Shown here piece after piece: positions 1-7,970 of a DNA stretch of 64,000 bases (position 1 is the stretch's first letter; every line of letters begins with the position of its first letter). The stretch is from Marinomonas foliarum (GTDB lineage Bacteria; Pseudomonadota; Gammaproteobacteria; Pseudomonadales; Marinomonadaceae): the NCBI RefSeq assembly GCF_003337275.1, contig NZ_QPJQ01000021.1:1-64000 (forward strand). Direction: 5' to 3'. The translations under genes were made by a program, and so were the position numbers. The notes under the pieces are model-generated. The model was not told the DNA's origin and did not search any database. It was given only the letters and a program-made list of their open reading frames with translations.

Positions 1-76
1 CAAGTGGGTTAAGTGGTGATTAAATGTCGCTTCTGAGGAAATACTGTCACAAGCTGAAAGTCAGCTAAAAATTGTC

Positions 77-421
77 TTACTTGTTCGTATGTTCCTTAGT
101 TAAAGCCGCTTTGTTTTCTGGTTTCAATAAACCGGCTACGGCACCCTCTGGTAATTTATCAAAAGCAGCATTGGTTGGCGCAAAGACAGTAAAAGGACCT
201 GGGCCTTGAAGAGTTTCAACCAAACCTGCTGCTTTAACGGCAGCCACTAATGTCGTGTGATCTTTAGAGTTAACCGCATTTTCAATGATATTTTTGCTCG
301 CATACATTGGTGCGCCACCGACCATTGGATTAGCATTGTCATCAGTCGTTTTCATACCACCAGCAGAACAGCCAGCAAGTGTTACAATTGTTGCAGCAGA
401 AACAAGACTTAGTAATTTCAT
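77..421 (-). CDS. Fasciclin (FAS1) domain lipoprotein, C-terminally truncated
   Basis: The product is 114 residues if the ATG at 421 is used; a GGAG Shine-Dalgarno sits just upstream, so I prefer it to a longer in-frame start at 460. Residues 1-18 form a lipoprotein signal with lipobox LAGC. The FAS1 fold follows ([20 protein letters not shown], then [19 protein letters not shown]), a surface adhesion-type domain. FAS1 domains normally continue after [11 protein letters not shown] with a YHVV-type second half; here the frame ends with EHTNK and a stop. No FAS1 continuation is readable in the other frames of bases 1-110, so the gene looks broken near base 95. The last 76 bases to the window edge hold no recognisable gene. 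Confidence 0.75.
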   Translation of the reverse strand: MKLLSLVSAATIVTLAGCSAGGMKTTDDNANPMVGGAPMYASKNIIENAVNSKDHTTLVAAVKAAGLVETLQGPGPFTVFAPTNAAFDKLPEGAVAGLLKPENKAALTKEHTNK

Positions 422-518
422 TGTTATTCTCCAGTTTGTTTTTCCATAACAATTCGCCATGGTTATAAGTACATACGCAGCGAATTTAAAATGGTTTCAT
501 TTTTTTATAAAAAAATAT

Positions 519-1007
519 TTAATCAGGTTGAAATACTAAAGAAATACCATTTAAACAATGGCGTAATCCCGTTGGTTGTGGGCCGTCATCAAATATATGA
601 CCAAGGTGGCTACCACATCGACGACAATGCACCTCAGTTCGCTCCATAAAGAAACCATTGTCTTCTTTTGTTCCAATCGCATTTGGCAAGCTGTCATAAA
701 AGCTTGGCCAACCTGTGCCACTCTCATATTTTGTATTACTCGGATAAAGAGGAAGATCACAACCTTTACAGAGATACGTTCCCTCTCGCTTTTCATTCAG
801 CAAAGGACTACTACCAGCACGCTCTGTTTTCTCTTCTCTCATTACTTGGTATTCAAAATCACTTAACTTTGCTTTCCATTGCTGCTTAGTTCGATACACC
901 TCAAAATGTGAGCTAGAAGCTAATACCGCTGCAGTCGCGGGCATAGTTGAAAATTTAATAACACCTGCCGCGCAAGCCGCTTGTACAAGAAAATGTCGAC
1001 GATTCAT
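519..1007 (-). CDS. msrB: Peptide-methionine (R)-S-oxide reductase MsrB with Tat-type signal
   Basis: MsrB reduces methionine-R-sulfoxide in proteins. The start at 1007 follows a GGAGG ribosome site; the longer reading frame up to 1151 would begin in a repetitive stretch. The 162-residue product opens with MNRRHFLVQAACAAG, a twin-arginine-like signal, so the enzyme probably acts in the periplasm. The SelR domain fills the rest: zinc cysteines in CKGC and CRRC, GTGWPSFY, and the catalytic cysteine in RHCLNG near the C-terminus. No MsrA is adjacent. The family assignment is secure; export is inferred from the N-terminus. Confidence 0.9.
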   Translation of the reverse strand: MNRRHFLVQAACAAGVIKFSTMPATAAVLASSSHFEVYRTKQQWKAKLSDFEYQVMREEKTERAGSSPLLNEKREGTYLCKGCDLPLYPSNTKYESGTGWPSFYDSLPNAIGTKEDNGFFMERTEVHCRRCGSHLGHIFDDGPQPTGLRHCLNGISLVFQPD

Positions 1008-1088
1008 AACAAAACCTCCAAATAAAAAATGCCTAAATGCTTTTAGCAAATTCAGCTCATACTTAGAAATACGAGACAGGAGCAATAA

Positions 1089-1150
1089 AGTTTCAGAAAA
1101 AGGCTTTAGAAAAGGTTTTGGAGAAGGGTTTAGGGAAAGTTTTAAAGACA
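1089..1150. repeat. Degenerate 12-bp tandem repeat upstream of msrB
   Basis: About five imperfect, purine-rich 12-base units (AAGTTTCAGAAA, AGGTTTTGGAGA, AGGGTTTAGGGA and similar) lie head to tail. They sit between the msrB start and the terminator behind the cold-shock gene, within the msrB leader or promoter region. On the plus strand they would read as a GF-rich peptide, but no start codon precedes them. Confidence 0.5.
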
Positions 1151-1186
1151 AAAAAAGGGCAAGTTCCGAAGAACTTACCCTTTTTT
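1151..1186 (-). terminator. Intrinsic terminator of the cold-shock gene
   Basis: Read on the minus strand, a GGGTAAGTTC / GAACTTGCCC stem closes on a TTCG tetraloop and is followed by a T run. An A run on the other side makes it usable in both directions. It lies 20 bases after the cold-shock stop codon. Confidence 0.85.
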
Positions 1187-1205
1187 AAATATTCTTAGTA
1201 GCTAA

Positions 1206-1415
1206 TTAAACTACTGTAATATTCTCTGCTTGAGGGCCTTTTTGGCCAGCAGTAACAACGAATTCTACTTGTTGGCCTTCAGCCAATGTTTTGAAACCAT
1301 CGCTAACAATCGCGCTGAAATGTGCGAACACATCTGGGCCAGACTCTTGCTCGATAAAACCAAAACCTTTAGTTTCGTTGAACCACTTAACGGTTCCTTT
1401 CACTGTATTAGACAT
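1206..1415 (-). CDS. Cold-shock-domain protein, CspA family
   Basis: This 69-residue single cold-shock domain binds single-stranded nucleic acid and acts as an RNA chaperone in the cytoplasm. It shows the family landmarks [15 protein letters not shown] (RNP1) and DVFAHFSAI (RNP2, with Ala where Val is usual), and ends QAENITVV. Its length is standard. A gap of about 200 bases upstream leaves room for the long 5' leader typical of cspA-like genes, and a TTCG-capped terminator follows. The sequence does not tell which Csp paralogue it is or whether it is cold-inducible. Confidence 0.93.
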   Translation of the reverse strand: MSNTVKGTVKWFNETKGFGFIEQESGPDVFAHFSAIVSDGFKTLAEGQQVEFVVTAGQKGPQAENITVV

Positions 1416-1617
1416 AAATAATCACCTGAGTTTTAAATAGCCCTAATGGGCCGGTTTTGCAAAAAAAATAGACTTGTACTTAGAAACTTTCAGGACGAGG
1501 ATTTTATGAATAAAACAACGTATTGCAGAGTTAATAATTTTAGACTTCTTTCTAGCTTGTGCCGCCATATTATAGAGATTAACTTAGGATAGATAGCTTT
1601 TTACAACTTATTTTAAA
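1416..1617 (-). promoter_or_regulatory. Promoter and probable long 5' leader of the cold-shock gene
   Basis: This 200-base gap separates nagA from the cold-shock gene. It must contain the cold-shock promoter, and a leader over 100 bases is typical of cspA mRNAs. A purine-rich TCAGG lies about 8 bases before the start codon. I found no further gene and no clear hairpin after the nagA stop. Confidence 0.45.
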
Positions 1618-2781
1618 TTACCCCCACACCTTCTGCCCATCAATCCATGTTGATGTGACAAAATAATCTTCGCTTAAACCGACGAGACTGGCTCGGTATC
1701 CCGCTTTAATACGACCAAAAGATTGTTCTATTCCTAAAAATTCAGCAGGCCTTAAAGACGCCATTTGCAACGCTTCCATAGGTGTTCGCCCGATTAGGTG
1801 AATAGTATTACGTACGGCCGTTGCCATGTCTAAATCAGACCCTGCAAGAGTGCCGTCTTCGGTGGTCACTTTACCTTCGCTGCGCAGGACTTTTTTTCCT
1901 AAAAATGGCATTTCTTTTTCATCAGATCCAACACTCTGAATCGCGTCAGTCACCAAAAGCATGTGATCGCAACCTTTCGCGGCAATCGCGACTCGCATAC
2001 TCGCAGGATGAACATGATGGCCATCGGCGATTAATCCGCACCAGGTAGGCTTATCCGTTTGCAATGCTGCACCAACCACACCAGGCTCACGGCTAATTAA
2101 AGGCGTCATAGCATTAAACAAATGGGTGAAACCACGAGCACCATCCATCACAGCTTGCCTTGCTTGATCATAATTCGCAGCAGAGTGGCCAATGCAAACA
2201 ATAACGCCTTCGGCAACAAGCCATTCAATAAAGCCTTCTGGCACTTGCTCTGGCGCCAATGTCACCATAAGTTTTCCGCTACGACTTACTTCCAATAAAG
2301 CGGCCAATTTGCCTTCTGTCGGCTTGCGCAATTTCGATTCATTGTGAACCCCTTTTCGAATAGGGTTAAGATAAGGGCCTTCATAATGCATCCCTAAAAT
2401 ACCCGCCATGTTTTGCTTGAGTGCTTGGCAAACCGCTTGATGCGCTTGCGACATAATTTCGTAATCATCGGAAATTAATGTCGGCATCATGGCCACAGTG
2501 CCAAATTGAGCATGCACAGCCACCATGCGCTCTAATGCTTCAATAGTCGGCGTATGGTTAAACAAGGCCCCGCCGCCGCCATTGACATGTACATCAATAA
2601 ACCCTGGCGCCAGAATATCAACCACGTCTGTATTTTCAGTGGATTGCTCAACAGCTAAATCAGCAACAGATGTAATAGAGTCAATCACTTGCCCTTTAAA
2701 GGTCACCTTTTGATTAGTGAGCCAATTCTCTCCATCGAACAAACGCTTGGCAAACAAGGTTGTTACCTTATGTTCCATCAT
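1618..2781 (-). CDS. nagA: N-acetylglucosamine-6-phosphate deacetylase
   Basis: NagA hydrolyses GlcNAc-6-P to glucosamine-6-P and acetate in the cytoplasm. The 387-residue length matches the family. Amidohydrolase landmarks in order are DVHVNGGGG (metal-site histidine), HYEGPYLNP, CIGHSAANYDQA, THLFNAM, IADGHHVHP and LVTDAIQSVG, whose Asp is the catalytic acid/base. The start overlaps the stop of the upstream kinase by 4 bases, so it is the third gene of a nagB-kinase-nagA operon. An AGGAAGG site precedes two adjacent ATG codons at 2781 and 2778; either could start translation. Confidence 0.95.
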   Translation of the reverse strand: MMEHKVTTLFAKRLFDGENWLTNQKVTFKGQVIDSITSVADLAVEQSTENTDVVDILAPGFIDVHVNGGGGALFNHTPTIEALERMVAVHAQFGTVAMMPTLISDDYEIMSQAHQAVCQALKQNMAGILGMHYEGPYLNPIRKGVHNESKLRKPTEGKLAALLEVSRSGKLMVTLAPEQVPEGFIEWLVAEGVIVCIGHSAANYDQARQAVMDGARGFTHLFNAMTPLISREPGVVGAALQTDKPTWCGLIADGHHVHPASMRVAIAAKGCDHMLLVTDAIQSVGSDEKEMPFLGKKVLRSEGKVTTEDGTLAGSDLDMATAVRNTIHLIGRTPMEALQMASLRPAEFLGIEQSFGRIKAGYRASLVGLSEDYFVTSTWIDGQKVWG

Positions 2782-3659
2782 ATTGCTTTCCTTCCTATTT
2801 GAGCTTTGGCCATCAAAATGGCACCCGCCATAGCATCACCCTTTGGCTGACAAAAGTAAGGCAAAAAACGCTCTGGCAAATATTCTAAAATGGCTTCTGA
2901 GACCCCGCCAACTAAAACTATCTTCTGTGCACCTTTAGCTACCAAAGCGTCTAAATACTGACTGACCCACTCCACTTGTTGATGGATAATTTTCAGGGCA
3001 ATTGGGTCTTTTTGCTGAGCAAATTGAAATACTTGCACAGCAAAGGCACCGTATTCTTTTGGCAAGGGAGCTTTGTTTTGATACAAGACATATTCTTCTG
3101 CAGACAAAGAAAATTCCGCATTAATGCTATCGGTAAAAGGTGTCGATGGAGAAATACCATCCAAGGCCGCTAGTGAATATTCTAAAGCAGCAAGGCCGAT
3201 ACGCGCCCCACTGCCCTGGTCCGATAAGGGAAACCCCCAACCACCAACAATGTTGAATCGTTCATTTTGATAAACAACCCCACAGCTGCCTGTGCCCAAT
3301 ATCAATAACGCGCCATCTTCGCCATTAAAGGCCCCTAAACAAGCCGCATGGGCATCGGTTAATAAATAACGCTGCCCAAAAGGAGACTTTTGAGAAATCA
3401 CCAACTCTTGTTCCAATGGCTGATTAGCACCCGCTAAGCCTAAACCTAAGGTAATTTTTGCATAAACTTCGGGAGAAATATTGCCTTGATGGCACGCTTC
3501 AAGACAGGCGTTGATAATATTCTGCCAAGCGGCCTCGATACCAATTCTTGGATTACCAGAGCCACCGACGGCTTCACCCAATACATTACCATCGCCGTCA
3601 ACCAAGCGGGCGCGGCAAAAAGTACCGCCGCCGTCCACACCAATATATAAACCGCTCAT
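2778..3659 (-). CDS. Glucosamine/N-acetylglucosamine kinase, BadF/BadG family (GspK-like)
   Basis: This is a 293-residue ASKHA-fold sugar kinase. Phosphate-1 is IGVDGGGTFCRARL, phosphate-2 is LLILGTGSCGVVY, then GFPLSDQGSGARIG and the adenosine motif IVLVGGVSEA. From memory it resembles the Vibrio GspK glucosamine kinase most, including the DQGSGA and TGSCG strings. Next to nagA it may instead, or also, phosphorylate GlcNAc. It overlaps nagB and nagA by 4 bases on each side. A cytoplasmic kinase is needed because the linked importer is an ABC system that delivers unphosphorylated sugar, unlike a PTS. Confidence 0.85.
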   Translation of the reverse strand: MSGLYIGVDGGGTFCRARLVDGDGNVLGEAVGGSGNPRIGIEAAWQNIINACLEACHQGNISPEVYAKITLGLGLAGANQPLEQELVISQKSPFGQRYLLTDAHAACLGAFNGEDGALLILGTGSCGVVYQNERFNIVGGWGFPLSDQGSGARIGLAALEYSLAALDGISPSTPFTDSINAEFSLSAEEYVLYQNKAPLPKEYGAFAVQVFQFAQQKDPIALKIIHQQVEWVSQYLDALVAKGAQKIVLVGGVSEAILEYLPERFLPYFCQPKGDAMAGAILMAKAQIGRKAI

Positions 3660-4456
3660 GCCAAACTTCCCTCGTGCAATTGTTGGCGTTTTTGCTCACA
3701 CCATTGGTAATACTCTTTTAACGTTAACAAGCTAGCGGCGTCCTCATCTAATACTATGGTTGCCGCTTCATGCAGTTGCAGTGCTGACGCTGGACACATG
3801 GCAGATAATGGGCCTTCAATCATGGCTTTAACCGCCTCTGCTTTCGCTTTACCAGTAGCCATCAACAACACTGACTTGCTTTCTAAAATAGTACCAATCC
3901 CCATGGTTAGCGCTAAATGCGGCTGATACTCACCTTCTTCAAAAAAACGTTTATTCGCAACAACAGTCGACTCTGACAAGGTTTTAATACGCGTTCGTGA
4001 AGCAAAACTGGAAGTGGGTTCATTAAAACCAATATGACCATTTAAGCCAATGCCTAAGATTTGCAAATCAATACCACCAGCTTGCAGAATCCACTCCTCA
4101 TAGTCCTGCGCGCTGCGTTTCAATACATTAACATCCTGACTGTCTGCAATAGGAACATGCGTATTCTCATCAAAGATATCGATGTGCTCAAACAGATAAC
4201 GCTCCATGAAAGCTCGATAACTTTGTTGATGGGTATCAGCAATACCTATGTATTCATCTAAATTAAAACTAACCACGCGTCGAAATGACATCTCTTTAGC
4301 ATGATAGCGCGCCACCAACTCTTTATATAAAGCAATGGGCGTAGACCCAGTCGCCAACCCTAAAACAGGATTCGGTTTGGTATTAATCACATCAACCACA
4401 CGATCAGCCGCATACAAAGCCACACCATGAGCAGATGGGAGAATAATAACTTGCAT
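3656..4456 (-). CDS. nagB: Glucosamine-6-phosphate deaminase
   Basis: NagB converts GlcN-6-P to fructose-6-P and ammonia, the last step of the pathway. I place the start at 4456 (MQVIILPSA), after GAGGG, giving 266 residues, the same length as E. coli NagB; the frame stays open further upstream without a ribosome site. Motifs: LGLATGSTP (phosphate loop), SFNLDEYIG with the catalytic Asp, and IGLNGHIGFNEP with the active-site His and Glu. Asn stands where E. coli has Asp141, as in Bacillus-type enzymes, so this is not a defect. It is the first gene of the minus-strand operon. Confidence 0.95.
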   Translation of the reverse strand: MQVIILPSAHGVALYAADRVVDVINTKPNPVLGLATGSTPIALYKELVARYHAKEMSFRRVVSFNLDEYIGIADTHQQSYRAFMERYLFEHIDIFDENTHVPIADSQDVNVLKRSAQDYEEWILQAGGIDLQILGIGLNGHIGFNEPTSSFASRTRIKTLSESTVVANKRFFEEGEYQPHLALTMGIGTILESKSVLLMATGKAKAEAVKAMIEGPLSAMCPASALQLHEAATIVLDEDAASLLTLKEYYQWCEQKRQQLHEGSLA

Positions 4457-4705
4457 AAGAACCCTCTTTCCCAACATGAGCAAACACAACCAATAAAATA
4501 CCAATTAAAGCGTAAGATCAAATTATTTTCCATAATATTGTCATATTTATTTGCTTGACAACATAATTGGTGCTAATTTTTAAAAACTAGCAATACCTAA
4601 TAAATACCATTTAAGTTTAATTACCTAATAAATACCATTTAAGTTTAATTACCTAATAAAAAGAACACTCACATCACAATTGGAAAACACAATCGGAGAG
4701 TAATC
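4457..4705. promoter_or_regulatory. Divergent control region of the amino-sugar operons
   Basis: This 250-base AT-rich region lies between nagB (minus) and the importer genes (plus). TTGACA at 4555-4560 has a weak -10 (TTTTAA at 4578-4583) 17 bases on, reading towards the importer. The 13-mer AAATACCAWTTAA occurs three times in direct orientation, at 4496-4508, 4602-4614 and 4630-4642. One copy lies near the nagB start and two lie downstream of the plus promoter, as operators would. The obvious candidate binder is the GntR/HutC protein encoded at 9152-9907. Binding is inferred. Confidence 0.6.
4595..4660. repeat. 28-bp perfect tandem repeat in the nag/importer control region
   Basis: Two identical 28-base units (4595-4622 and 4623-4650) are followed by about 9 bases of a third (from 4651). 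Each full unit contains one AAATACCATTTAA motif. The array sits between the putative plus-strand promoter and the start of the binding-protein gene, inside its 5' leader. Confidence 0.9.
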
Positions 4706-6001
4706 ATGTTAAATGTTCGTTCCGCTTTACTTAACAAAAAACCGACAGCAACAACGGTTACAAAGCTCACTTGCTTAGCAGCGATCATGCTCAGCAGTAC
4801 CGGCATAGCGCAAGCAGCAAATGGTTTATCTATTGAAAGTTGGCGTAGTGACGACGCTAATATCTGGTCAGATGTTATTATTCCAGCCTTCAACAAAAGC
4901 CACCCAGACACAAAAGTAAATTTCGCACCGACGCCTCCAACTGAATACAACTCGGCACTGCAGGCAAAGTTAAAAGCGGGTTCCGCTGGTGACTTAATCA
5001 CTTGCCGTCCATTCGATACCGCTCTTGACCTTTATAAAGACGGCCACCTTGCCAAACTTAATGATTTAGAAGGTTTAAAACAATTCTCTGATGTTGCGAA
5101 AAGTGCTTGGGTAACAGATGACGGTAAAGATCAATTCTGTATGCCTGTTGCTTCTGTTTTACATGGTTTTGTTTATAACAAAGAAATATTTGAAGAGCTC
5201 AATTTATCGATTCCCAAAACACGCGATGAGTTCTTTAGCACTCTAGAAACTATCAAGACTGAAAGCCGTTACATTCCGCTAGCTATGGGTACTGCTGACC
5301 AATGGGAAGCCGCGACAATGGGGTTCCAAAACATTGGGCCGAACTATTGGAAAGGCGAAAAAGGTCGTAAGGCATTATTAACAGGCGAAGAAAAATTAAC
5401 TGATAAAGCCTATGTGGACACTTGGAAAGAGCTTGCCAAGTGGAAACCGTATCTAGGTCGAGGCTTTGAGGCACAAAAATACTCTGATTCACAGAACCTA
5501 TTCACTCTAGGTCGAGCAGCCATATACCCAGCAGGTTCTTGGGATATTCAGACATTCAACAATCAAGCGGATTTTGAGTTTGGCGCCTTCCCGCCACCCG
5601 TTGCTAAAGCTGGAGACACTTGCTACATCAGTGACCATACCGATATGGGTATTGGCATAAATGCAAATTCCACTAACAAAGAAGCTGCTAAAGTTTTCTT
5701 AAACTGGATGGCCAGCAAAGAATTCGCCACACTTTATGCCAATGCGGTACCGGGCTTCTTCCCATTGTCTAATCATCAAATCGACATCAAAGACCCAGTG
5801 GCGCAAGAGTTTATGAGCTGGCGTCAGCAGTGCGAGTCGACCATTCGTAACTCTTATCAAATCCTATCTCGCGGTACGCCAAACTTAGAGAACCAACTAT
5901 GGAACGTTAGTGCTCAGGTTATCAATGGCACCATGACACCAGAAGAAGCCGCCAAAGAAACACAGGACGGTTTGGAACAATGGTACAAACCTCAGCAATA
6001 A
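4706..6001 (+). CDS. Sugar ABC transporter periplasmic binding protein (family 1)
   Basis: This 431-residue extracellular solute-binding protein has a Sec signal peptide ending AQA at about residue 37. The mature part begins LSIESWRSDDANIWSDVIIP and shows the family-1 carbohydrate-binder pattern, including AGSAGDLITCRPFD and GRAAIYPAGSWDIQTF. GGAG precedes the ATG. It heads an operon of binding protein, two permeases and an ATPase, divergent from nagB-kinase-nagA. That makes GlcNAc, glucosamine or chitobiose the likely ligand, but the ligand comes from context, not from motifs. Confidence 0.85.
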   Translation: MLNVRSALLNKKPTATTVTKLTCLAAIMLSSTGIAQAANGLSIESWRSDDANIWSDVIIPAFNKSHPDTKVNFAPTPPTEYNSALQAKLKAGSAGDLITCRPFDTALDLYKDGHLAKLNDLEGLKQFSDVAKSAWVTDDGKDQFCMPVASVLHGFVYNKEIFEELNLSIPKTRDEFFSTLETIKTESRYIPLAMGTADQWEAATMGFQNIGPNYWKGEKGRKALLTGEEKLTDKAYVDTWKELAKWKPYLGRGFEAQKYSDSQNLFTLGRAAIYPAGSWDIQTFNNQADFEFGAFPPPVAKAGDTCYISDHTDMGIGINANSTNKEAAKVFLNWMASKEFATLYANAVPGFFPLSNHQIDIKDPVAQEFMSWRQQCESTIRNSYQILSRGTPNLENQLWNVSAQVINGTMTPEEAAKETQDGLEQWYKPQQ

Positions 6002-6017
6002 GTTACACCCAACCCTG

Positions 6018-6100
6018 ACCCTCTCCCCTTGAAAATAAGGGGAGAGGGTAATAACTAGCCTGCTCCTCGCCCTGCCAAGGGGGAGGCTGGGAGGGGGTTA
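6018..6100. repeat. Long hairpin plus dispersed G-rich repeat after the binding-protein gene
   Basis: At 6018-6049 two 13-base arms (ACCCTCTCCCCTT and its exact complement) enclose a 6-base loop. At 6063-6100 follows an element with core CCCTGCCAAGGGGGAGG that recurs at 49996-50032. With no T run after it, the hairpin probably protects the abundant binding-protein mRNA or dampens read-through rather than ending transcription. Confidence 0.75.
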
Positions 6101-6126
6101 AGATTAATAACCATTTGAGATGAACT

Positions 6127-7062
6127 ATGACGCCATCCAACCAACATGACGAAAAGAAACCTTTCCCATGGCACTTGGTGTTTTTCCTTGGGCCAGGATT
6201 GCTGATTTACGTTGTTTTCAGTGTTTACCCCTTGCTCGATACACTCGTATTAAGTCTGTATAACGAGCAACAGGGACAAAGTAGCTTTGTCGGCTTGCAA
6301 AATTTTATAACCTTGGTAACGGACGATACTTGGTCACAAGCTTTCTGGAACGCACTCGGCAACAACTTCAAATTTTTCGCCATTCATATGCTTGTGCAAA
6401 ACCCTATCGGTCTGCTTTTGGCTGTTTTATTAAGCGCGCCAAAATTACGACTCTCTGGCACTTATCGAACGCTCATTTTTATGCCAACTATGCTTTCTGT
6501 GGTTATCATCGGCTTCGTTTGGCAGCTTTTACTAAGCCCTATCTGGGGAATTTCAGAAGACTTTCTTTATAACATTGGCCTTGGCCAATACTTCGATGCA
6601 TGGCTTGGCAAAGAAGGCAGTGCGCTAATTACTTTGGCCTTTATCTCCGTCTGGCAGTTTGTCGGTATTCCGATGATGTTGATCTACGCCACCTTGTTGA
6701 ATATTCCTGACGATATTGTCGATGCCAGCGTGGTAGATGGCGCTAATTCATTCCAGACTTTTTGGCACATTAAATTGCCATTGATTTTACCGACTATCGC
6801 CATGGTCTCGATTTTGACTTTTGTGGCGAACTTCAATGCTTTTGAATTGATATACGCCGTGAAAGGCGCTCTTGCTGGCCCTAACTTCTCAACGGATTTA
6901 ATGGGGACCTTCTTCTACCGAACCTTCTTTGGCTTCCAGCTACAACAAGGCAGCGCTTCCATGGGTGCCGCGGTGGCTACTCTGATGTTCTTAATCATTT
7001 TGGTGGGCGTTATGTTGTTCCTATTCTTTATTCAACGTCGCATTCAGCGATTCCAATTTTAA
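6127..7062 (+). CDS. Sugar ABC transporter permease, MalF type
   Basis: This 311-residue inner-membrane protein has about six hydrophobic segments and belongs to the binding-protein-dependent permease family (CUT1 sugar importers). The coupling-helix signature for contacting the ATPase reads VDASVVDGANSFQTFWHIKLPLILPT (EAA motif, about residues 197-222). It pairs with the MalG-type permease 10 bases downstream. The start at 6127 has only a weak ribosome site; the gene is separated from the binding protein by the hairpin region, as is common where stoichiometries differ. Confidence 0.9.
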   Translation: MTPSNQHDEKKPFPWHLVFFLGPGLLIYVVFSVYPLLDTLVLSLYNEQQGQSSFVGLQNFITLVTDDTWSQAFWNALGNNFKFFAIHMLVQNPIGLLLAVLLSAPKLRLSGTYRTLIFMPTMLSVVIIGFVWQLLLSPIWGISEDFLYNIGLGQYFDAWLGKEGSALITLAFISVWQFVGIPMMLIYATLLNIPDDIVDASVVDGANSFQTFWHIKLPLILPTIAMVSILTFVANFNAFELIYAVKGALAGPNFSTDLMGTFFYRTFFGFQLQQGSASMGAAVATLMFLIILVGVMLFLFFIQRRIQRFQF

Positions 7063-7072
7063 GGAGGCTATG

Positions 7073-7936
7073 ATGAAACTATTAGATCGGCTTATGCCCT
7101 CCTCTGGAATAAGACAAGTCCCAAAAAGCGTCACGATACATGCCGTGTTATTGGCCTACACCGTAATTGCCCTTTTCCCAATTATTGTTGTTGTGATCAA
7201 TGCCTTCAAAGAGCGTCGTGCTATTTTCCGCGACCCACTCGGCTTGCCAGACAGTGACTCCTTTACCTTGGTGGGCTTCCAGCAAGTACTTCTGAGATCT
7301 GACTTCGGTTTGTATTCGTGGAACAGCTTAGTTGTTACTATTTTGGCCGTCGGCTTAGTACTTTTACTAGGCGCAATGGCGGCTTGGGCACTGACAGAAT
7401 ACAAATTTAAAGGCAACTTGCTGATTACCTTTTTGTTTGCCATGGGTATCATGATTCCCATTCGTCTGGGTACGGTAAGTATCTTGAGCCTGATGGTTAG
7501 CTTGGACCTTGTGAATACACTTACCGCTCTGGTGTTGGTATACATAGCCCAAGGCTTACCGCTTGCTGTGTACATCTTGTCAGAGTTTGTACGCACTATT
7601 CCGAAGGAACTCACCGAGGCAGCCCGTTGCGATTCCGTTAGCGAATATAAGATTTTCTTTTGTGTCATCTTGCCACTATTGAAACCCGCGATGGCGACCG
7701 TCGCTGTATTTACCATGATTCCGATTTGGAATGATTTATGGTTCCCGCTGATACTCGCTCCAGGGGAAGAAACACGCACTATTACCCTTGGCGTACAGCA
7801 ATTTGTTGGGCAATACGTCACGGACTGGAACTCAGTATTATCCGCCTTAACCTTGGCGATCGTTCCTGTACTGATCCTATATACCATTTTCTCAAGACAA
7901 TTGATCCGCGGCTTAACCAGCGGAGCGGTCAAATAA
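7073..7936 (+). CDS. Sugar ABC transporter permease, MalG type
   Basis: This is the second membrane subunit of the importer, 287 residues with about six transmembrane segments. The EAA coupling motif ELTEAARCDSVSEYKIFFCVILPLL is clear. AAGGAGG precedes two adjacent ATGs, at 7070 and 7073; the second has the better spacing and I use it. It lies immediately after the MalF-type gene, and the ATPase follows after 34 bases. A long open frame on the opposite strand here is a shadow. Confidence 0.9.
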   Translation: MKLLDRLMPSSGIRQVPKSVTIHAVLLAYTVIALFPIIVVVINAFKERRAIFRDPLGLPDSDSFTLVGFQQVLLRSDFGLYSWNSLVVTILAVGLVLLLGAMAAWALTEYKFKGNLLITFLFAMGIMIPIRLGTVSILSLMVSLDLVNTLTALVLVYIAQGLPLAVYILSEFVRTIPKELTEAARCDSVSEYKIFFCVILPLLKPAMATVAVFTMIPIWNDLWFPLILAPGEETRTITLGVQQFVGQYVTDWNSVLSALTLAIVPVLILYTIFSRQLIRGLTSGAVK

Positions 7937-7970
7937 CAGTTTATATCTTTGACCGTTGGAGGTTTATTTC

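Noticed and set aside
1..76. Possible transposase end at the left edge
   Set aside because: A short hairpin and a few codons before a stop are not enough to name an insertion sequence.
7156..7932. 258-codon frame antisense to the MalG-type permease
   Set aside because: It is the complement of a clear membrane protein with an EAA motif; the antisense protein is Lys/Thr/Ser-rich without any domain.
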